From Oceanirhabdus sp942490885 (GTDB lineage: Bacteria; Bacillota; Clostridia; Clostridiales; Clostridiaceae), in the NCBI GenBank assembly GCA_942490885.1, contig CALNYT010000002.1:620001-684000 (forward strand): 64,000 nucleotides of DNA. The letters run 5' to 3'. Positions 17,947 to 27,063 of this stretch are shown piece after piece. The notes under the pieces are model-generated. The model was not told the DNA's origin. It made no database searches and saw only the letters and a program-made list of their open reading frames with translations. How positions within the stretch are numbered: position 1 is the stretch's first letter; the number at the start of each line of letters is the position of its first letter. The translations under genes were made by a program, and so were the position numbers.

Positions 17947-17982
17947 AAAAGCAGGAGTTTAAAAATAAACTTCTGCTTTTTT
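17947..17982 (+). terminator. Rho-independent terminator
   Basis: AAAAGCAGGAGTTTA pairs with TAAACTTCTGCTTTT with one G-T pair and is followed by TT. It ends the decayed DJ-1 transcript. A TATAGAGATTCCA repeat end lies directly after it (17985-17997). Confidence 0.8.
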
Positions 17983-17984
17983 CG

Positions 17985-17997
17985 TATAGAGATTCCA
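17985..17997. repeat. TATAGAGATTCCA repeat end (solo)
   Basis: An exact 13-bp copy of the terminal sequence of the MITE-like family, without a second end nearby. Other solo ends of the same sequence lie at 27510-27522, 33424-33436 and, as a variant, 50305-50317. Confidence 0.7.
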
Positions 17998-18207
17998 GTT
18001 TAAAAAAATACTAAGTTATGGGAGGATTGTTTTTACAGAAAATAAATTTTAAAATATTCTGAAAAATGAAGAACATTAACGTAATTTGTTCCTTTTTCTT
18101 TATGGATTAATTTACCAACTAGTTTATCTATAGCACTCAAATAAGTTATGCGGTATAATAAGTTTAGAATAAAGATTTGATAATAATGGAAATTCAGGGT
18201 GATATAT

Positions 18208-18831
18208 ATGAAAGAAGAGAACAATAATAACAAAAAAATGAGTAAGAGTGAAGAAAATAAATTATTGAAAGAAGGCAAACTTTTTGAAGCCGCGTACGAT
18301 TTATTTACTTCAAAAGGAATTAACAACACTGCTATAAGCGAAATAGTGAAAAAAGCTGGTGTTGCAAAAGGAACCTTTTATCTTTATTTTCAAGATAAAT
18401 ATGATATAGTGGATTTGATTGTAGTAAGAAAAAGTAATACTATTTTAATTGAAGCAATGGAAGAAGTAATTAAGAAGGGCGAAAAGGATTTTGTTGATTC
18501 TGTTATTATGTTTGTTGATTACATTATAGAAGTATTAAGGCATGATAAAAAACTTTTGAAACTCATACATAAAAATCTTTCATGGGGACTATTCGATACG
18601 GCTTTTAGAAATATTAAGCAATATGATAATGCTAGGGAAATGGTTTTTTATTTTATAGGTCAATTGGAGCGTGAAGGAGTAAGCACGGATGAAGCTGAAA
18701 AAATATTATTTATGATTATGGAACTCACAAGTGCCATAGCATATAGTTCTATAATATTAAAAGAACCTGATGAAATTGAAAATATGAAACCATTACTTTA
18801 TAAGACAATAAGAAAAATTATCCAAAATTAA
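18208..18831 (+). CDS. TetR/AcrR-family regulator
   Basis: This 207-aa protein carries a TetR helix-turn-helix: LFTSKGINNTAISEIVKKAG, then VAKGTFYLYFQDKYDIVDLI. A long helical ligand and dimer domain follows. The ATG at 18208 is used because CAGGGTG lies 7 bp before it; the GTG at 18199 overlaps that site. It stands 145 bp upstream of the MMPL gene, whose promoter carries two TGACC-type palindromes, so it very probably represses the MMPL operon. The inducer is unknown; related proteins answer to fatty acids or lipophilic compounds. It ends at its own terminator. Confidence 0.9.
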   Translation: MKEENNNNKKMSKSEENKLLKEGKLFEAAYDLFTSKGINNTAISEIVKKAGVAKGTFYLYFQDKYDIVDLIVVRKSNTILIEAMEEVIKKGEKDFVDSVIMFVDYIIEVLRHDKKLLKLIHKNLSWGLFDTAFRNIKQYDNAREMVFYFIGQLEREGVSTDEAEKILFMIMELTSAIAYSSIILKEPDEIENMKPLLYKTIRKIIQN

Positions 18832-18853
18832 ACGCGTGTAACGCGTTTTTTTT
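18829..18853 (+). terminator. Rho-independent terminator after tetR
   Basis: AAACGCGT pairs with ACGCGTTT across a GTA loop, followed by a run of T residues. Confidence 0.85.
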
Positions 18854-18890
18854 GTTTACAATTTATTCATAGAAGTTAACAAAATAATAA

Positions 18891-18951
18891 TTGACCATTG
18901 GTCATTTTATGAGTATAATGGTTTATAGATTAAAAAATGACCAAAAGTCAT
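18891..18951 (+). promoter_or_regulatory. Promoter with two TetR-type operators upstream of MMPL gene
   Basis: TTGACC (18891-18896) and TATAAT (18914-18919) are separated by 17 bp, a near-consensus sigma-A promoter. The palindrome TGACCATTGGTCA (18892-18904) overlaps the -35 box, and a second site, ATGACCAAAAGTCAT (18937-18951), lies just after the start point. This placement suits repression by the TetR protein encoded upstream. Confidence 0.85.
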
Positions 18952-18976
18952 AAATGATATATGAGGAGATGGGATT

Positions 18977-21070
18977 ATGAAAAAGTTTGGGAGGGTTATT
19001 GCCAAACACAGGATTTTAGTTTTAATTATTGCAACAATATTACTTATTCCGGCAATATATGGAACTATAAATACCCGTATAAATTATAGTATTTTAGATT
19101 ATGTTCCAGCGGGATTTGACTCCACTGACGGGCAGAAGATATTAAGTGAGAATTTTACAGCAGCAGAATCTTCCATGTTAATTGTAGAAGGAATGGAAAC
19201 CAATGATATACTGAAGCTTAAAGCTAAACTCAGTAACATTGAAAATATAAAAGACGTTATATGGATAGATGATTTATTGAATGTAAGTATTCCAAATGAG
19301 GTACTTCCAGATGATATTAGAGAAGTGCTTTTCAGTGAGAATTCAACAATTCTCCTAATTAACTTTGAATATGAAAAAATATCAGATGAAACTCATAAAG
19401 CCATTGATGATATTAGAAAAGTGGCAGGAAAACAATGCTTCTTAAGTGGTATTACTGCCATAGTTAAGGATACTAAAGATTTATCAGATAAGGAAACACC
19501 ATTGTATATTCTTATTGCAGTTGTGTTATCAATTGTTGTACTAGCAATGACAATGAAATCAACAATTATCCCATTCGTATTTTTGGTGGGTATAGGATTT
19601 GCGGTACTTTTCAATATGGGAACAAACATTTTTTTAGGACAAATATCATATATAACTAAGGCTCTTGCAGGGGTTCTTCAACTAGGAGTTACAATGGATT
19701 ATTCTATTTTCTTACTCCATAGATATGATGAAGAGAGAGAAAAATATAGTGATAAGACTGAAGCCATGGCTGAGGCAATATCCAAAACCATAGTTTCAAT
19801 ATCAGGAAGTTCATTAACAACTATAGCTGGGTTTTTAGCATTATGTGCAATGCAACTTACTTTAGGTAAAGATATTGGAATAGTAATGGCTAAGGGAGTT
19901 TTGTTTGGAGTAATTTGTACGATTACTGTATTACCATCGTTACTGTTAATTTTTGATAAACCTATTCACAGGTTTAGTCATAGAACTTTACTTCCAACTT
20001 TTGAGAAGACTGCTTCGTTTGTAACGAAGAAATATAAATTATTTATAGTAATATTTTTAGTGGCATTTGTACCTTCAATATATGGAAAAATCAACGCAAG
20101 TGTATATTATAATCTAGATGAATCTCTACCAAAAGATATGAAATCTATTGTAGCTACAAATAAATTAAAAGAACAATATAACATGAGTACTACACATTTT
20201 ATACTTGTAAGTGATCAATTATCTTCTTATAAAGTTAAAGAAATGGTTAAAGAAATGGAAGAGGTTGATGGAATAGAAAAGGTTATAGCAGTTGATAAAT
20301 ATTTGGGACCTGAAATACCAGCAGAATTTATTCCTCAAGATATAATGAGTATGGTTCAAAACAACGGTTATAAATTGATGATTGCAAATTCGAAATATAA
20401 AGCAGCTAGAGCGGAAGAAAATGCTCAGATTGAGGAAATGACAAACATAGCAAAAAGATATGATGAAAATGCCATGATCGCAGGAGAAGGGCCACTTACT
20501 AAGGACTTAATAAAGATTTCAGAATCGGATTTTAAACGAGTAAGTTTTGCATCTATATTAGCTATATTCTTGATCATACTAGTGATATTTGGATCTATTA
20601 CTATACCTATAATTCTGGTTATGTCAATAGAACTGGCAATATTCATAAATATGGGTATACCATTCTACACTGGAACGGAAATACCTTTTATAGCTTCAAT
20701 TGTAATAGGATGTATACAATTGGGAGCAACAGTTGACTATGCTATTTTAATGACAACAAGATTTAGAGAGGAAATAAGAAATGGACATGATAAGGTTAAA
20801 GCTGCTGAAATTGCAGTAAAAGGTTCTGCAAGATCAATAGTGACAAGTGCATTAGCGTTTTTCGTGGCTACCTTTGGTGTAGGTGTTATTTCAGATATGG
20901 AGCTTATAAAGTCATTATGCTTAATGATGTCTAGAGGAGCAATAATAAGTATGATTGTTATAATATTTGTTCTTCCATCATTATTATTAGCTGGAGAAAA
21001 AATCATATCAGTAACAACAAGAAATTGGAAAGATAAAGAAGTAGAAAAAGAAGCGGTATATAATTCTTAA
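18977..21070 (+). CDS. MMPL/RND-family exporter
   Basis: This 697-aa membrane protein is a tandem duplication of a transmembrane segment, an external loop of about 150 residues and five more transmembrane segments (12 in total), as in MMPL proteins. The two halves share LQLGVTMDYSIFLLHRYDEE and IQLGATVDYAILMTTRFREE, the conserved Asp-Tyr motif of helix 4 used for proton coupling. It starts after GAGGAG. It is followed 25 bp later by a secreted heptad-repeat protein and is controlled by the TetR-type promoter. It likely exports a lipid-like or amphiphilic substrate; the substrate is not known. Confidence 0.9.
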   Translation: MKKFGRVIAKHRILVLIIATILLIPAIYGTINTRINYSILDYVPAGFDSTDGQKILSENFTAAESSMLIVEGMETNDILKLKAKLSNIENIKDVIWIDDLLNVSIPNEVLPDDIREVLFSENSTILLINFEYEKISDETHKAIDDIRKVAGKQCFLSGITAIVKDTKDLSDKETPLYILIAVVLSIVVLAMTMKSTIIPFVFLVGIGFAVLFNMGTNIFLGQISYITKALAGVLQLGVTMDYSIFLLHRYDEEREKYSDKTEAMAEAISKTIVSISGSSLTTIAGFLALCAMQLTLGKDIGIVMAKGVLFGVICTITVLPSLLLIFDKPIHRFSHRTLLPTFEKTASFVTKKYKLFIVIFLVAFVPSIYGKINASVYYNLDESLPKDMKSIVATNKLKEQYNMSTTHFILVSDQLSSYKVKEMVKEMEEVDGIEKVIAVDKYLGPEIPAEFIPQDIMSMVQNNGYKLMIANSKYKAARAEENAQIEEMTNIAKRYDENAMIAGEGPLTKDLIKISESDFKRVSFASILAIFLIILVIFGSITIPIILVMSIELAIFINMGIPFYTGTEIPFIASIVIGCIQLGATVDYAILMTTRFREEIRNGHDKVKAAEIAVKGSARSIVTSALAFFVATFGVGVISDMELIKSLCLMMSRGAIISMIVIIFVLPSLLLAGEKIISVTTRNWKDKEVEKEAVYNS

Positions 21071-21095
21071 TCATATAAAATCGGAGGAATTGAAA

Positions 21096-23678
21096 ATGAA
21101 ATGTATGTCTAAAAGAGTAGCTTGTTTAGTAATTGCGGCTTCATTAGTGGGATCAAATGCTGTATATGCTCAGGATATTATTAATAAAGATGAATCAGTT
21201 TATGTTATACTTTCTCAAAATGGTGAGACTAAAAAAACAATTGTAAGTGATTGGATTCACAGTGATGAAAAAAATATTGAGATTTATGATAAATCAGATT
21301 TGCAAAATCTAAGGAATCTTAAAGGGGAAGAATTACCTGTAGAGAAGGACGGTAATCTTGTTTGGAAAGTTAATAATAATGATATATTTTATCAGGGATA
21401 CTCAGACAAGAAATTACCTTTAGAGATTAAAATAACTTATACATTAGATGGTAAAGAAATACAACCAAAAGATATAGCAGGGAAAACAGGAAAGATTAAA
21501 ATTAAAATCCAGTACTTTAATAGAGAAGAACATGAGGTTTTAGTTGATGGTAAAACAAGAAAAATTTACGCACCGTTTGCAGCAGTTACAGTAGTAAATC
21601 TACCTATAGATAAGTTTAAAAATGTTAAGATAAATGGTGGAGAGATGATTGGTGATGCGAATAATCAAGTAGTTACATTCATATCATTACCAGGACTTCA
21701 AGAGAGCTTTGAGGATAGTGAGTTTTTTAAGGAATTCAAAGAATCATTAAACTTACCACAATTTCTTGAGATAACTGCTGATGCTGAAAATTTTGAACTT
21801 GGATCAATTATGGTTACAGCAACTCCAAATATTAAAATGTCAGATGAATTTAAGAAAGCAGATACTTTAGATGAGTTAATGGATGGAATTTATGAGCTAA
21901 GGGATGCAAGTGGAAAATTAAGTGATGGAAGCAAAAAACTTTCAGAGAATATGAGTGTATTTTCGGGGAAAATGGGAGAATTTAAAGCAGGAGTTCATAA
22001 ATTTGCTCAAGCAATGACACCTCTGAGTGAGGGTGTTGGACAGCTTACAGATGGCACAAAGGCAGCAGTGGATGGTGCAGATCAAGTTGCAGCTGGTATT
22101 AAAGAGTTGGCTAAGGGAATTGAACAGTTTGGTCCAGGGGCAGCAAGTTTTTCACAAGGTGCAGTTATGTATGTTGAGGGAACAAAACAGTTTATCGCTG
22201 GCGGAAAAGACTTTGTAGCTGGTGCAGAAGAATTTGCTGGTAAAACTGGTGAGTTTGCAAATGCTTCTTTAAAGGTAGCTGAAGGAACAAAGAACCTAGT
22301 GCAAGGAACTATTAAGGCAGAAAAATCTAGTAGAGAGTTAGCTCAAGGTGCACAACAGTTGTCCAATGGGGCAAATGAAATAGGTACTAATGCTGCTAAA
22401 ATAGCAAAGGGAACTGAGGATATATCAAAGAATTCAGCACTTATTGCAGGTGGAATGAGTAAATTACAAGCTTCAAATAAAGACATAAAAGATGGAATCG
22501 CCAATTTATCAAAAGGCACAGGTGAAAGTGTTGAGGCTGTTAAGCAGATTAAGGGTGGAAAAGAACAAGAATTACAATTAATAGATGGAATACTTAAAGC
22601 TAATGCTCAGTTACAAGAAACAATACAAGCATTAAAGAAGATTTCTGGTAATGAAGAATTAGTTGGGAAATTAGAAGTTCAATTAGCAATGCAGAAGAAA
22701 GCTATAGATGGATTAAAATTATCAAGTGATCAATTGATTTTAGGTCTTGATAATCTAAATAAAGGTATGGGAACTTTACACGCTGGTTCACAGAAAATCA
22801 GTGAGGGATTTGCTCAATATGCTGGATCTCAAAGTGAGTTAATAGATGGAATTGGGAAATTAAATGAGGGTATAAAGCAGATAGATGCAGGAGCACAAGC
22901 ACTTTCAGCTGGAACAAAGGAATATTCTAATAAGATGAATGAATTTAAAATTGGAAGTATTGCTTTAGCAGATGGAATGAAAGCTATTTCTGATGGTGGA
23001 CAACAGTTAAGACCAGCTTCAGAACAACTAGTTGCTGGTGCAGAAGGCTTAAAAGGTGGAGCAGATAAGTTAAATGTAGGAATAGAGAAATTAAATCAGG
23101 GAATAAGTGGTTTATCAGAAGGATTAGCTGGTCTTAATGAAGGGGCAACTAAATTAGATCAAGGGGCAAAAGGTATTACAGAAAAAACACCACAACTAGT
23201 TGAAGGTGCTCAACAGGTTTCTAATGGACTTAATAAACTTTACAATGAAGGTATTCTTGGATTACAGAGTAAACTTCCAGAACTAAAAGCCGGAGTAGAT
23301 ACTCTTGTTAATGGTGGAGATGCATTAAATGAAGCAAGTGAGAAGTTAGCAAGTGGTGCAGAAGAATTAAGTGTTAATATGGAAAAATTCCATCAAGAAG
23401 GAATAATGAAAACTTCTTTAGAACTAGATAAAAAGATGGATGAAGTTAAATATTTGATAGATATTAAAGATGAAATATTAAAATTATCAGAGAACTATCA
23501 AACCTTTACTGATATTGGTGAAAAGATGGATGGTAAGGTGAAATTCGTAATGAAGACAGAAGCAATCAAAGTTCAAAAAGAAGAAGTATCATCAGAAAAA
23601 GGTGTAAAGTATGACGATAACTCTTCTGAAAAAGAAAAAAAAGGATTTGTAAATTGGATAAAGAATTTGTTCAACTAA
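21096..23678 (+). CDS. Secreted coiled protein with Gly-containing heptad-like repeats (YhgE/Pip-like)
   Basis: This 860-aa protein has a signal peptide (residues 1-26, ending AVYAQ) and an N-terminal folded domain to about 265. About 500 residues of repeats of the form LxxGxxxLxxG follow, for example LSEGVGQLTDGTKAAVDGAD and LNEGIKQIDAGAQALSAGTK, as in YhgE/Pip and EsaA/YueB external domains. Unlike those proteins it has no C-terminal membrane domain; it ends in a basic and amphipathic FVNWIKNLFN. The start follows GGAGGAATTGAAA. It shares an operon with the MMPL exporter and could be its extracellular partner. Confidence 0.75.
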   Translation: MKCMSKRVACLVIAASLVGSNAVYAQDIINKDESVYVILSQNGETKKTIVSDWIHSDEKNIEIYDKSDLQNLRNLKGEELPVEKDGNLVWKVNNNDIFYQGYSDKKLPLEIKITYTLDGKEIQPKDIAGKTGKIKIKIQYFNREEHEVLVDGKTRKIYAPFAAVTVVNLPIDKFKNVKINGGEMIGDANNQVVTFISLPGLQESFEDSEFFKEFKESLNLPQFLEITADAENFELGSIMVTATPNIKMSDEFKKADTLDELMDGIYELRDASGKLSDGSKKLSENMSVFSGKMGEFKAGVHKFAQAMTPLSEGVGQLTDGTKAAVDGADQVAAGIKELAKGIEQFGPGAASFSQGAVMYVEGTKQFIAGGKDFVAGAEEFAGKTGEFANASLKVAEGTKNLVQGTIKAEKSSRELAQGAQQLSNGANEIGTNAAKIAKGTEDISKNSALIAGGMSKLQASNKDIKDGIANLSKGTGESVEAVKQIKGGKEQELQLIDGILKANAQLQETIQALKKISGNEELVGKLEVQLAMQKKAIDGLKLSSDQLILGLDNLNKGMGTLHAGSQKISEGFAQYAGSQSELIDGIGKLNEGIKQIDAGAQALSAGTKEYSNKMNEFKIGSIALADGMKAISDGGQQLRPASEQLVAGAEGLKGGADKLNVGIEKLNQGISGLSEGLAGLNEGATKLDQGAKGITEKTPQLVEGAQQVSNGLNKLYNEGILGLQSKLPELKAGVDTLVNGGDALNEASEKLASGAEELSVNMEKFHQEGIMKTSLELDKKMDEVKYLIDIKDEILKLSENYQTFTDIGEKMDGKVKFVMKTEAIKVQKEEVSSEKGVKYDDNSSEKEKKGFVNWIKNLFN

Positions 23679-23682
23679 TTTT

Positions 23683-23707
23683 AAAAGAGCCGTTAGGGCT
23701 CTTTTTG
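23683..23707 (+). terminator. Rho-independent terminator of the MMPL operon
   Basis: AAAAGAGCC pairs with GGGCTCTTTT across a GTTA loop and runs into T residues. Confidence 0.88.
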
Positions 23708-23935
23708 CAAGTTAAGAGCGTTAAAGAATTATTTGTCGAAAATTTCCCAAAGTACTTGTAAGTAGTAGTAATTTTATGTATAATTTTAAGTAATATCATA
23801 AGTATTGTAATATTTATTATTTAAAAATATACTAGTTTTGGAAAGTGATATGTATAAAAAGATTTAGTCATCAAAAATAAAAAAAAGCACCAACTACGAA
23901 GAGTGAGTTGAGGAAGCATTTACAAGGAGAAAAAA

Positions 23936-24115
23936 ATGGGAAATTATAAAATAATGAGAGATCATACTAGCGAAATATTAAGAATAAATATTTATGGTGG
24001 TACATTAGAAGATGTAGTTGAACTTAAAGGTAAAGAGTATGAAATTGTAAATAAGAAAGAAGAATCAACTAGAGTAGCATATTATATTAGATTTATTGAA
24101 ACTGAGGAAAAATAG
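23936..24115 (+). CDS. Small protein of unknown function (59 aa)
   Basis: This short ORF begins at ATG after AAGGAGAAAAA and ends just before a strong terminator, which supports it as a real gene. The 59 residues begin MGNYKIMRDHTSEILRINIY and read as a small beta-rich fold (GGTLEDVVELKGKEYEIVNK) without signal peptide or membrane segment. I do not recognise a family. Confidence 0.65.
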   Translation: MGNYKIMRDHTSEILRINIYGGTLEDVVELKGKEYEIVNKKEESTRVAYYIRFIETEEK

Positions 24116-24122
24116 AGTTTTA

Positions 24123-24152
24123 AAAAGCAACCTAACTAGGTTGCTTTTTTTT
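24123..24152 (+). terminator. Rho-independent terminator
   Basis: AAAAGCAACC pairs with GGTTGCTTTT across TAACTA, with a run of eight T residues. Confidence 0.9.
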
Positions 24153-24269
24153 GTTAGGAAAAGTTGCTTTGACATAGGGTATTTAACTTAAAATTAACAC
24201 ATGAAAATTGATTTATGGTAAAATTATACTATAGATTAAAGAGAATAATAAAGAATCTTGGAGGGGAAA

Positions 24270-24620
24270 ATGGGGAAAGAAGTTAAGGTGAAAGGAATTA
24301 CACTTAAATCAGGGAAAAAGTTAAGAAGAATTGCTAAGGAAAAATTTGCAATGTCTAATGAAGGTATTGAAAAAGCGGCAAATATTGGAAAAATAATTGG
24401 GGTAGCTGTAATTGCATTTACTATTGGAAGAGTAACAAAGAAACAGGATGAGGATAATGAATATGCAGGTAAAAATACTATAACGGCTATTGGAGGACAG
24501 GTATCCAATAATACAACTTCAACTATGATAGGGGAAGATGCCATTGTAACAAAGGATGGTGGTGTTGTTATTAAAAAGCTTGTGGTAAATGGAGCTATAA
24601 ATGTTGATATGAGTAAGTAA
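24270..24620 (+). CDS. Hypothetical protein with one membrane or hydrophobic segment
   Basis: This 116-aa protein starts at ATG 24270, 5 bp after GGAGGGG. Residues 1-30 are basic (KEVKVKGITLKSGKKLRRIA), and a short hydrophobic stretch IGKIIGVAVIAFTIGRV lies near 40-57, so it may be membrane-associated. The C-terminal half is Asn/Thr/Gly-rich and ends in VVIKKLVVNGAINVDMSK. It appears monocistronic with its own terminator. I do not recognise a family. Confidence 0.6.
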   Translation: MGKEVKVKGITLKSGKKLRRIAKEKFAMSNEGIEKAANIGKIIGVAVIAFTIGRVTKKQDEDNEYAGKNTITAIGGQVSNNTTSTMIGEDAIVTKDGGVVIKKLVVNGAINVDMSK

Positions 24621-24663
24621 GGTTAATTATTTCTTTAATAATAATGAGAAAGTGAATTTTGTA

Positions 24664-24700
24664 GGACACTCAATGTTGATTTGACTTTGAGTGTTTTGTT
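24664..24700 (+). terminator. Probable terminator
   Basis: ACACTCAA pairs with TTGAGTGT across a 13-nt loop, followed by TTTGTTTT. Confidence 0.65.
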
Positions 24701-24800
24701 TTAAATAAAGGCTAAAAAAAACTAATTGTGATAAAATAATACCAAGAAACTAGTTGAATAAATGGATAAACGCTATGGCGCAAAAGTTGGAGAGAGTAAA

Positions 24801-25952
24801 ATGAAAAAATTAATGATAAGTACTGTGATTTTAATGAGTTTAGCATGGGTGATAGGTGGTTGCACAAATGAGAAAAATGACTTTAGTGAAATCTTAAAAA
24901 GAAATCCTCAGAGTATTTACTTATGGGATGCAACTGTTGTTGGAGAGGATGAGTTAATTATTGCAAATAGAGAAGTATTGATGAAACTTATAAATGATGA
25001 ACCTTTGCTAAAAGAACATTTGAAGGAGTATGAAGAATCCAGAGGATTAAGTGATGAAGATATTCAAAAATTAACTATTGAGAGATTAAAAGATCTTAAT
25101 ATTGATACAGTTTATTTGAATGTTGGGTATACGAGAGGGATTTATAAAAAAGTAAAGCATGAAATATATGAAGATGAAAAAAGAGAAGATAAGAGATTAA
25201 ATAATAAAAATTTGTTAAGTGATATGAATAAAGAAATTACTGGAGAAAAGTATCTTAGAGAAAATCATGAGAAGTTTAATAGCTTTATCAAAATAGCTTC
25301 TCAAAATGGAATAAAAGTAGAAGCTCTATATGGTACACCTGAATGGGCGCTTGAGAAAAATTATGACTCCTTTGAAAGTGAAGTAAATGACGTTCTTGAG
25401 CATAATAAAGAGTATAAACAAGGGAGGTTCACTGCAGTACATTTGGATGTAGAACCTAACGGATTGAAAGAATATAAAGAGAATAAGAAAAAAATTTTTG
25501 AAGAATATGTGGATAACCTTAAAAAAATCAGAAGGTTAGTTGATAAACATAATAAAGAAAATAATGATCAGTTACACATAGTAATTGATATTCCAATTAA
25601 CTATGAAGAGGCAGTGATTATTAAGTTGCTAAATAATGTTGATGAGATTATTGTTATGAATTATTTCAATAATATTCAAACCTATAAAGAGAGTGGTAAA
25701 AAAATATTATCTATAGTAGATAAATATAACAAGAGTAATAAGACTAATAAAAAAGTAAAGATTGCTTCGGAATTTCAACCATATGAAGATTTAAAATATA
25801 ACACTGTATACCATATGGATAAGAGTGAATTAAAGGCTTATTTCAATAAAGCTATACCTGAATTTGAAAAATATGATTCTTATAATGGGGTTGTAATGCA
25901 TGAGTATGAGTATTATAGAGCATATTTATTGGGGTCAGACCCCAACCCATAA
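24801..25952 (+). CDS. Lipoprotein with predicted glycosidase-like TIM-barrel domain
   Basis: This 383-aa protein starts at ATG 24801 after GGAGAGAG; an ATG 13 codons upstream has no ribosome site. The signal peptide ends in the lipobox IGGC (Cys21). The body resembles a barrel of the glycosidase type: LNIDTVYLNVGYTRGIY, KVEALYGTPEWALEK, FTAVHLDVEPNGLKEY (possible acidic catalytic strand), IIVMNYFNN, KVKIASEFQP. I could not name the family; a GH18-like or related carbohydrate role is inferred. The last six residues (GSDPNP) and the stop codon are encoded by a GC-rich repeat, so the original C-terminus has probably been replaced. Confidence 0.65.
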   Translation: MKKLMISTVILMSLAWVIGGCTNEKNDFSEILKRNPQSIYLWDATVVGEDELIIANREVLMKLINDEPLLKEHLKEYEESRGLSDEDIQKLTIERLKDLNIDTVYLNVGYTRGIYKKVKHEIYEDEKREDKRLNNKNLLSDMNKEITGEKYLRENHEKFNSFIKIASQNGIKVEALYGTPEWALEKNYDSFESEVNDVLEHNKEYKQGRFTAVHLDVEPNGLKEYKENKKKIFEEYVDNLKKIRRLVDKHNKENNDQLHIVIDIPINYEEAVIIKLLNNVDEIIVMNYFNNIQTYKESGKKILSIVDKYNKSNKTNKKVKIASEFQPYEDLKYNTVYHMDKSELKAYFNKAIPEFEKYDSYNGVVMHEYEYYRAYLLGSDPNP

Positions 25953-25987
25953 AATGGGCGGGGGTCAGACCCCCACCCATTTTATGG
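25931..25987. repeat. GC-rich palindromic repeat overlapping the 3' end of a gene
   Basis: GGGGTCAGACCCC (25931-25943) is followed by a hairpin with arms CCATAAAATGGG and CCCATTTTATGG around a second GGGGGTCAGACCCCC, with one mismatch. It contains the last codons and stop of the upstream lipoprotein and lies 9 bp from the stop of the converging M42 gene. It is one of four GC-rich palindromes at gene ends in this window and may act as a bidirectional terminator. GGGGTCAGACCCC palindromes resemble REP-type elements. Confidence 0.8.
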
Positions 25988-25995
25988 CAAATTTA

Positions 25996-27063
25996 TTACA
26001 AAGAATTCAAAGTATCCACTGTAATATTTCTAATAATTTCTACAGCTAAATCAATAGAAGCTATATAGTCAGTTAAAGCAGAAAATCCATAGTGAGTATG
26101 TGCGTATCTTACAGGGGTTCCAAGTATAAGACATGGAACAGCTGATTCTTCAATATGTATTACACCAGCATCAGTTCCACCACCACTTCTTACTGCACAT
26201 TGATAAGGAATATTCTTTTCTTTTGCAGTGGATTTAGCTAGAGAAATCAATCTGTGATTTGCTATTAACCTCATATCATAGTGTCTGATTTGAGTTCCTT
26301 TTTTTAGCGCACCTTGAGAATCATATTTATCCATAAATGTATCATCAGCAGGGGAGCCTTCAAAGACAATAGCCAGATCGGGGTTGATTGTATTTGTGTT
26401 TACTTTTGCACCTCTGCATCCAACCTCTTCTTGAACTGATATTGAACCAACTACATCTACTGGTAAATCTAATCCCTCTAAGGCAAGTAATGTTTCAATA
26501 ACACATCCACAACCTAATCTATTATCAAAAGCTTTACCTAACATTACTTCTGTCTCCTCATTAAAAGAAAATTGAGCATGTGGAACAACAGGAGCTCCGG
26601 GTTCTATTTTGAAAATATTAATAACTTCATCATAACTAGTAGCGCCTACATCTATTACCATATCACTGATAGGTTGAAGCCCTACAGTTCCGGTTATGAA
26701 ATGAGGTGGTTTTGTAGCGATAATTCCTTCAATGTACTTTCCTTCTTCATTTTTTATCATTACTTTATGACCAGGAACATTTTGAGCCATCCAGCCTCCT
26801 AATGGTAAGAAGCGCATAGTTCCATTAGCTTTTATACTCTGAATAATAAAGGCAACCTCATCAGAGTGACCATCAAGCATAATTAAGGGCTTATTTCCAG
26901 TGTGATTTTTTCTGTATATTACTAGATTTCGCATTGAATCTTCTTTTATATTGAATACATGTCCAAAATCTTTCTTTATGATTTCAACAACATCATCTTC
27001 AAAGCCTGGTGCACCATAGGCGTTGGATAGGTTTTTTATAAGATCTATTGAGTTGACTTTCAT
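25996..27063 (-). CDS. M42-family metallo-aminopeptidase
   Basis: This 355-aa protein has the M42 metal and catalytic motifs: LDGHSDEVAF (His and Asp), FDNRLGCG (bridging Asp), VQEEVGCRG (catalytic Glu-Glu), AIVFEGSPADD, and HTHYGFSALTD near the end. Such enzymes form large tetrahedral dodecamers in the cytoplasm and trim peptides, often with Glu/Asp or Leu preference. I use the ATG at 27063, which is 8 bp after GGGAG; a GTG three codons earlier overlaps that site. It is monocistronic and converges with the lipoprotein gene. Confidence 0.92.
   Translation of the reverse strand: MKVNSIDLIKNLSNAYGAPGFEDDVVEIIKKDFGHVFNIKEDSMRNLVIYRKNHTGNKPLIMLDGHSDEVAFIIQSIKANGTMRFLPLGGWMAQNVPGHKVMIKNEEGKYIEGIIATKPPHFITGTVGLQPISDMVIDVGATSYDEVINIFKIEPGAPVVPHAQFSFNEETEVMLGKAFDNRLGCGCVIETLLALEGLDLPVDVVGSISVQEEVGCRGAKVNTNTINPDLAIVFEGSPADDTFMDKYDSQGALKKGTQIRHYDMRLIANHRLISLAKSTAKEKNIPYQCAVRSGGGTDAGVIHIEESAVPCLILGTPVRYAHTHYGFSALTDYIASIDLAVEIIRNITVDTLNSL

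Noticed and set aside
18033..18207. Minus-strand frame with IDKLVGKLIHKEKG, possible gene fragment
   Set aside because: It has no start or ribosome site outside the tetR gene and overlaps the tetR promoter; it may be a remnant but cannot be supported.
21096..23678. Phage tail tape measure protein
   Set aside because: The repeats contain regular Gly heptads, there is a Sec signal peptide, and no phage genes are nearby.
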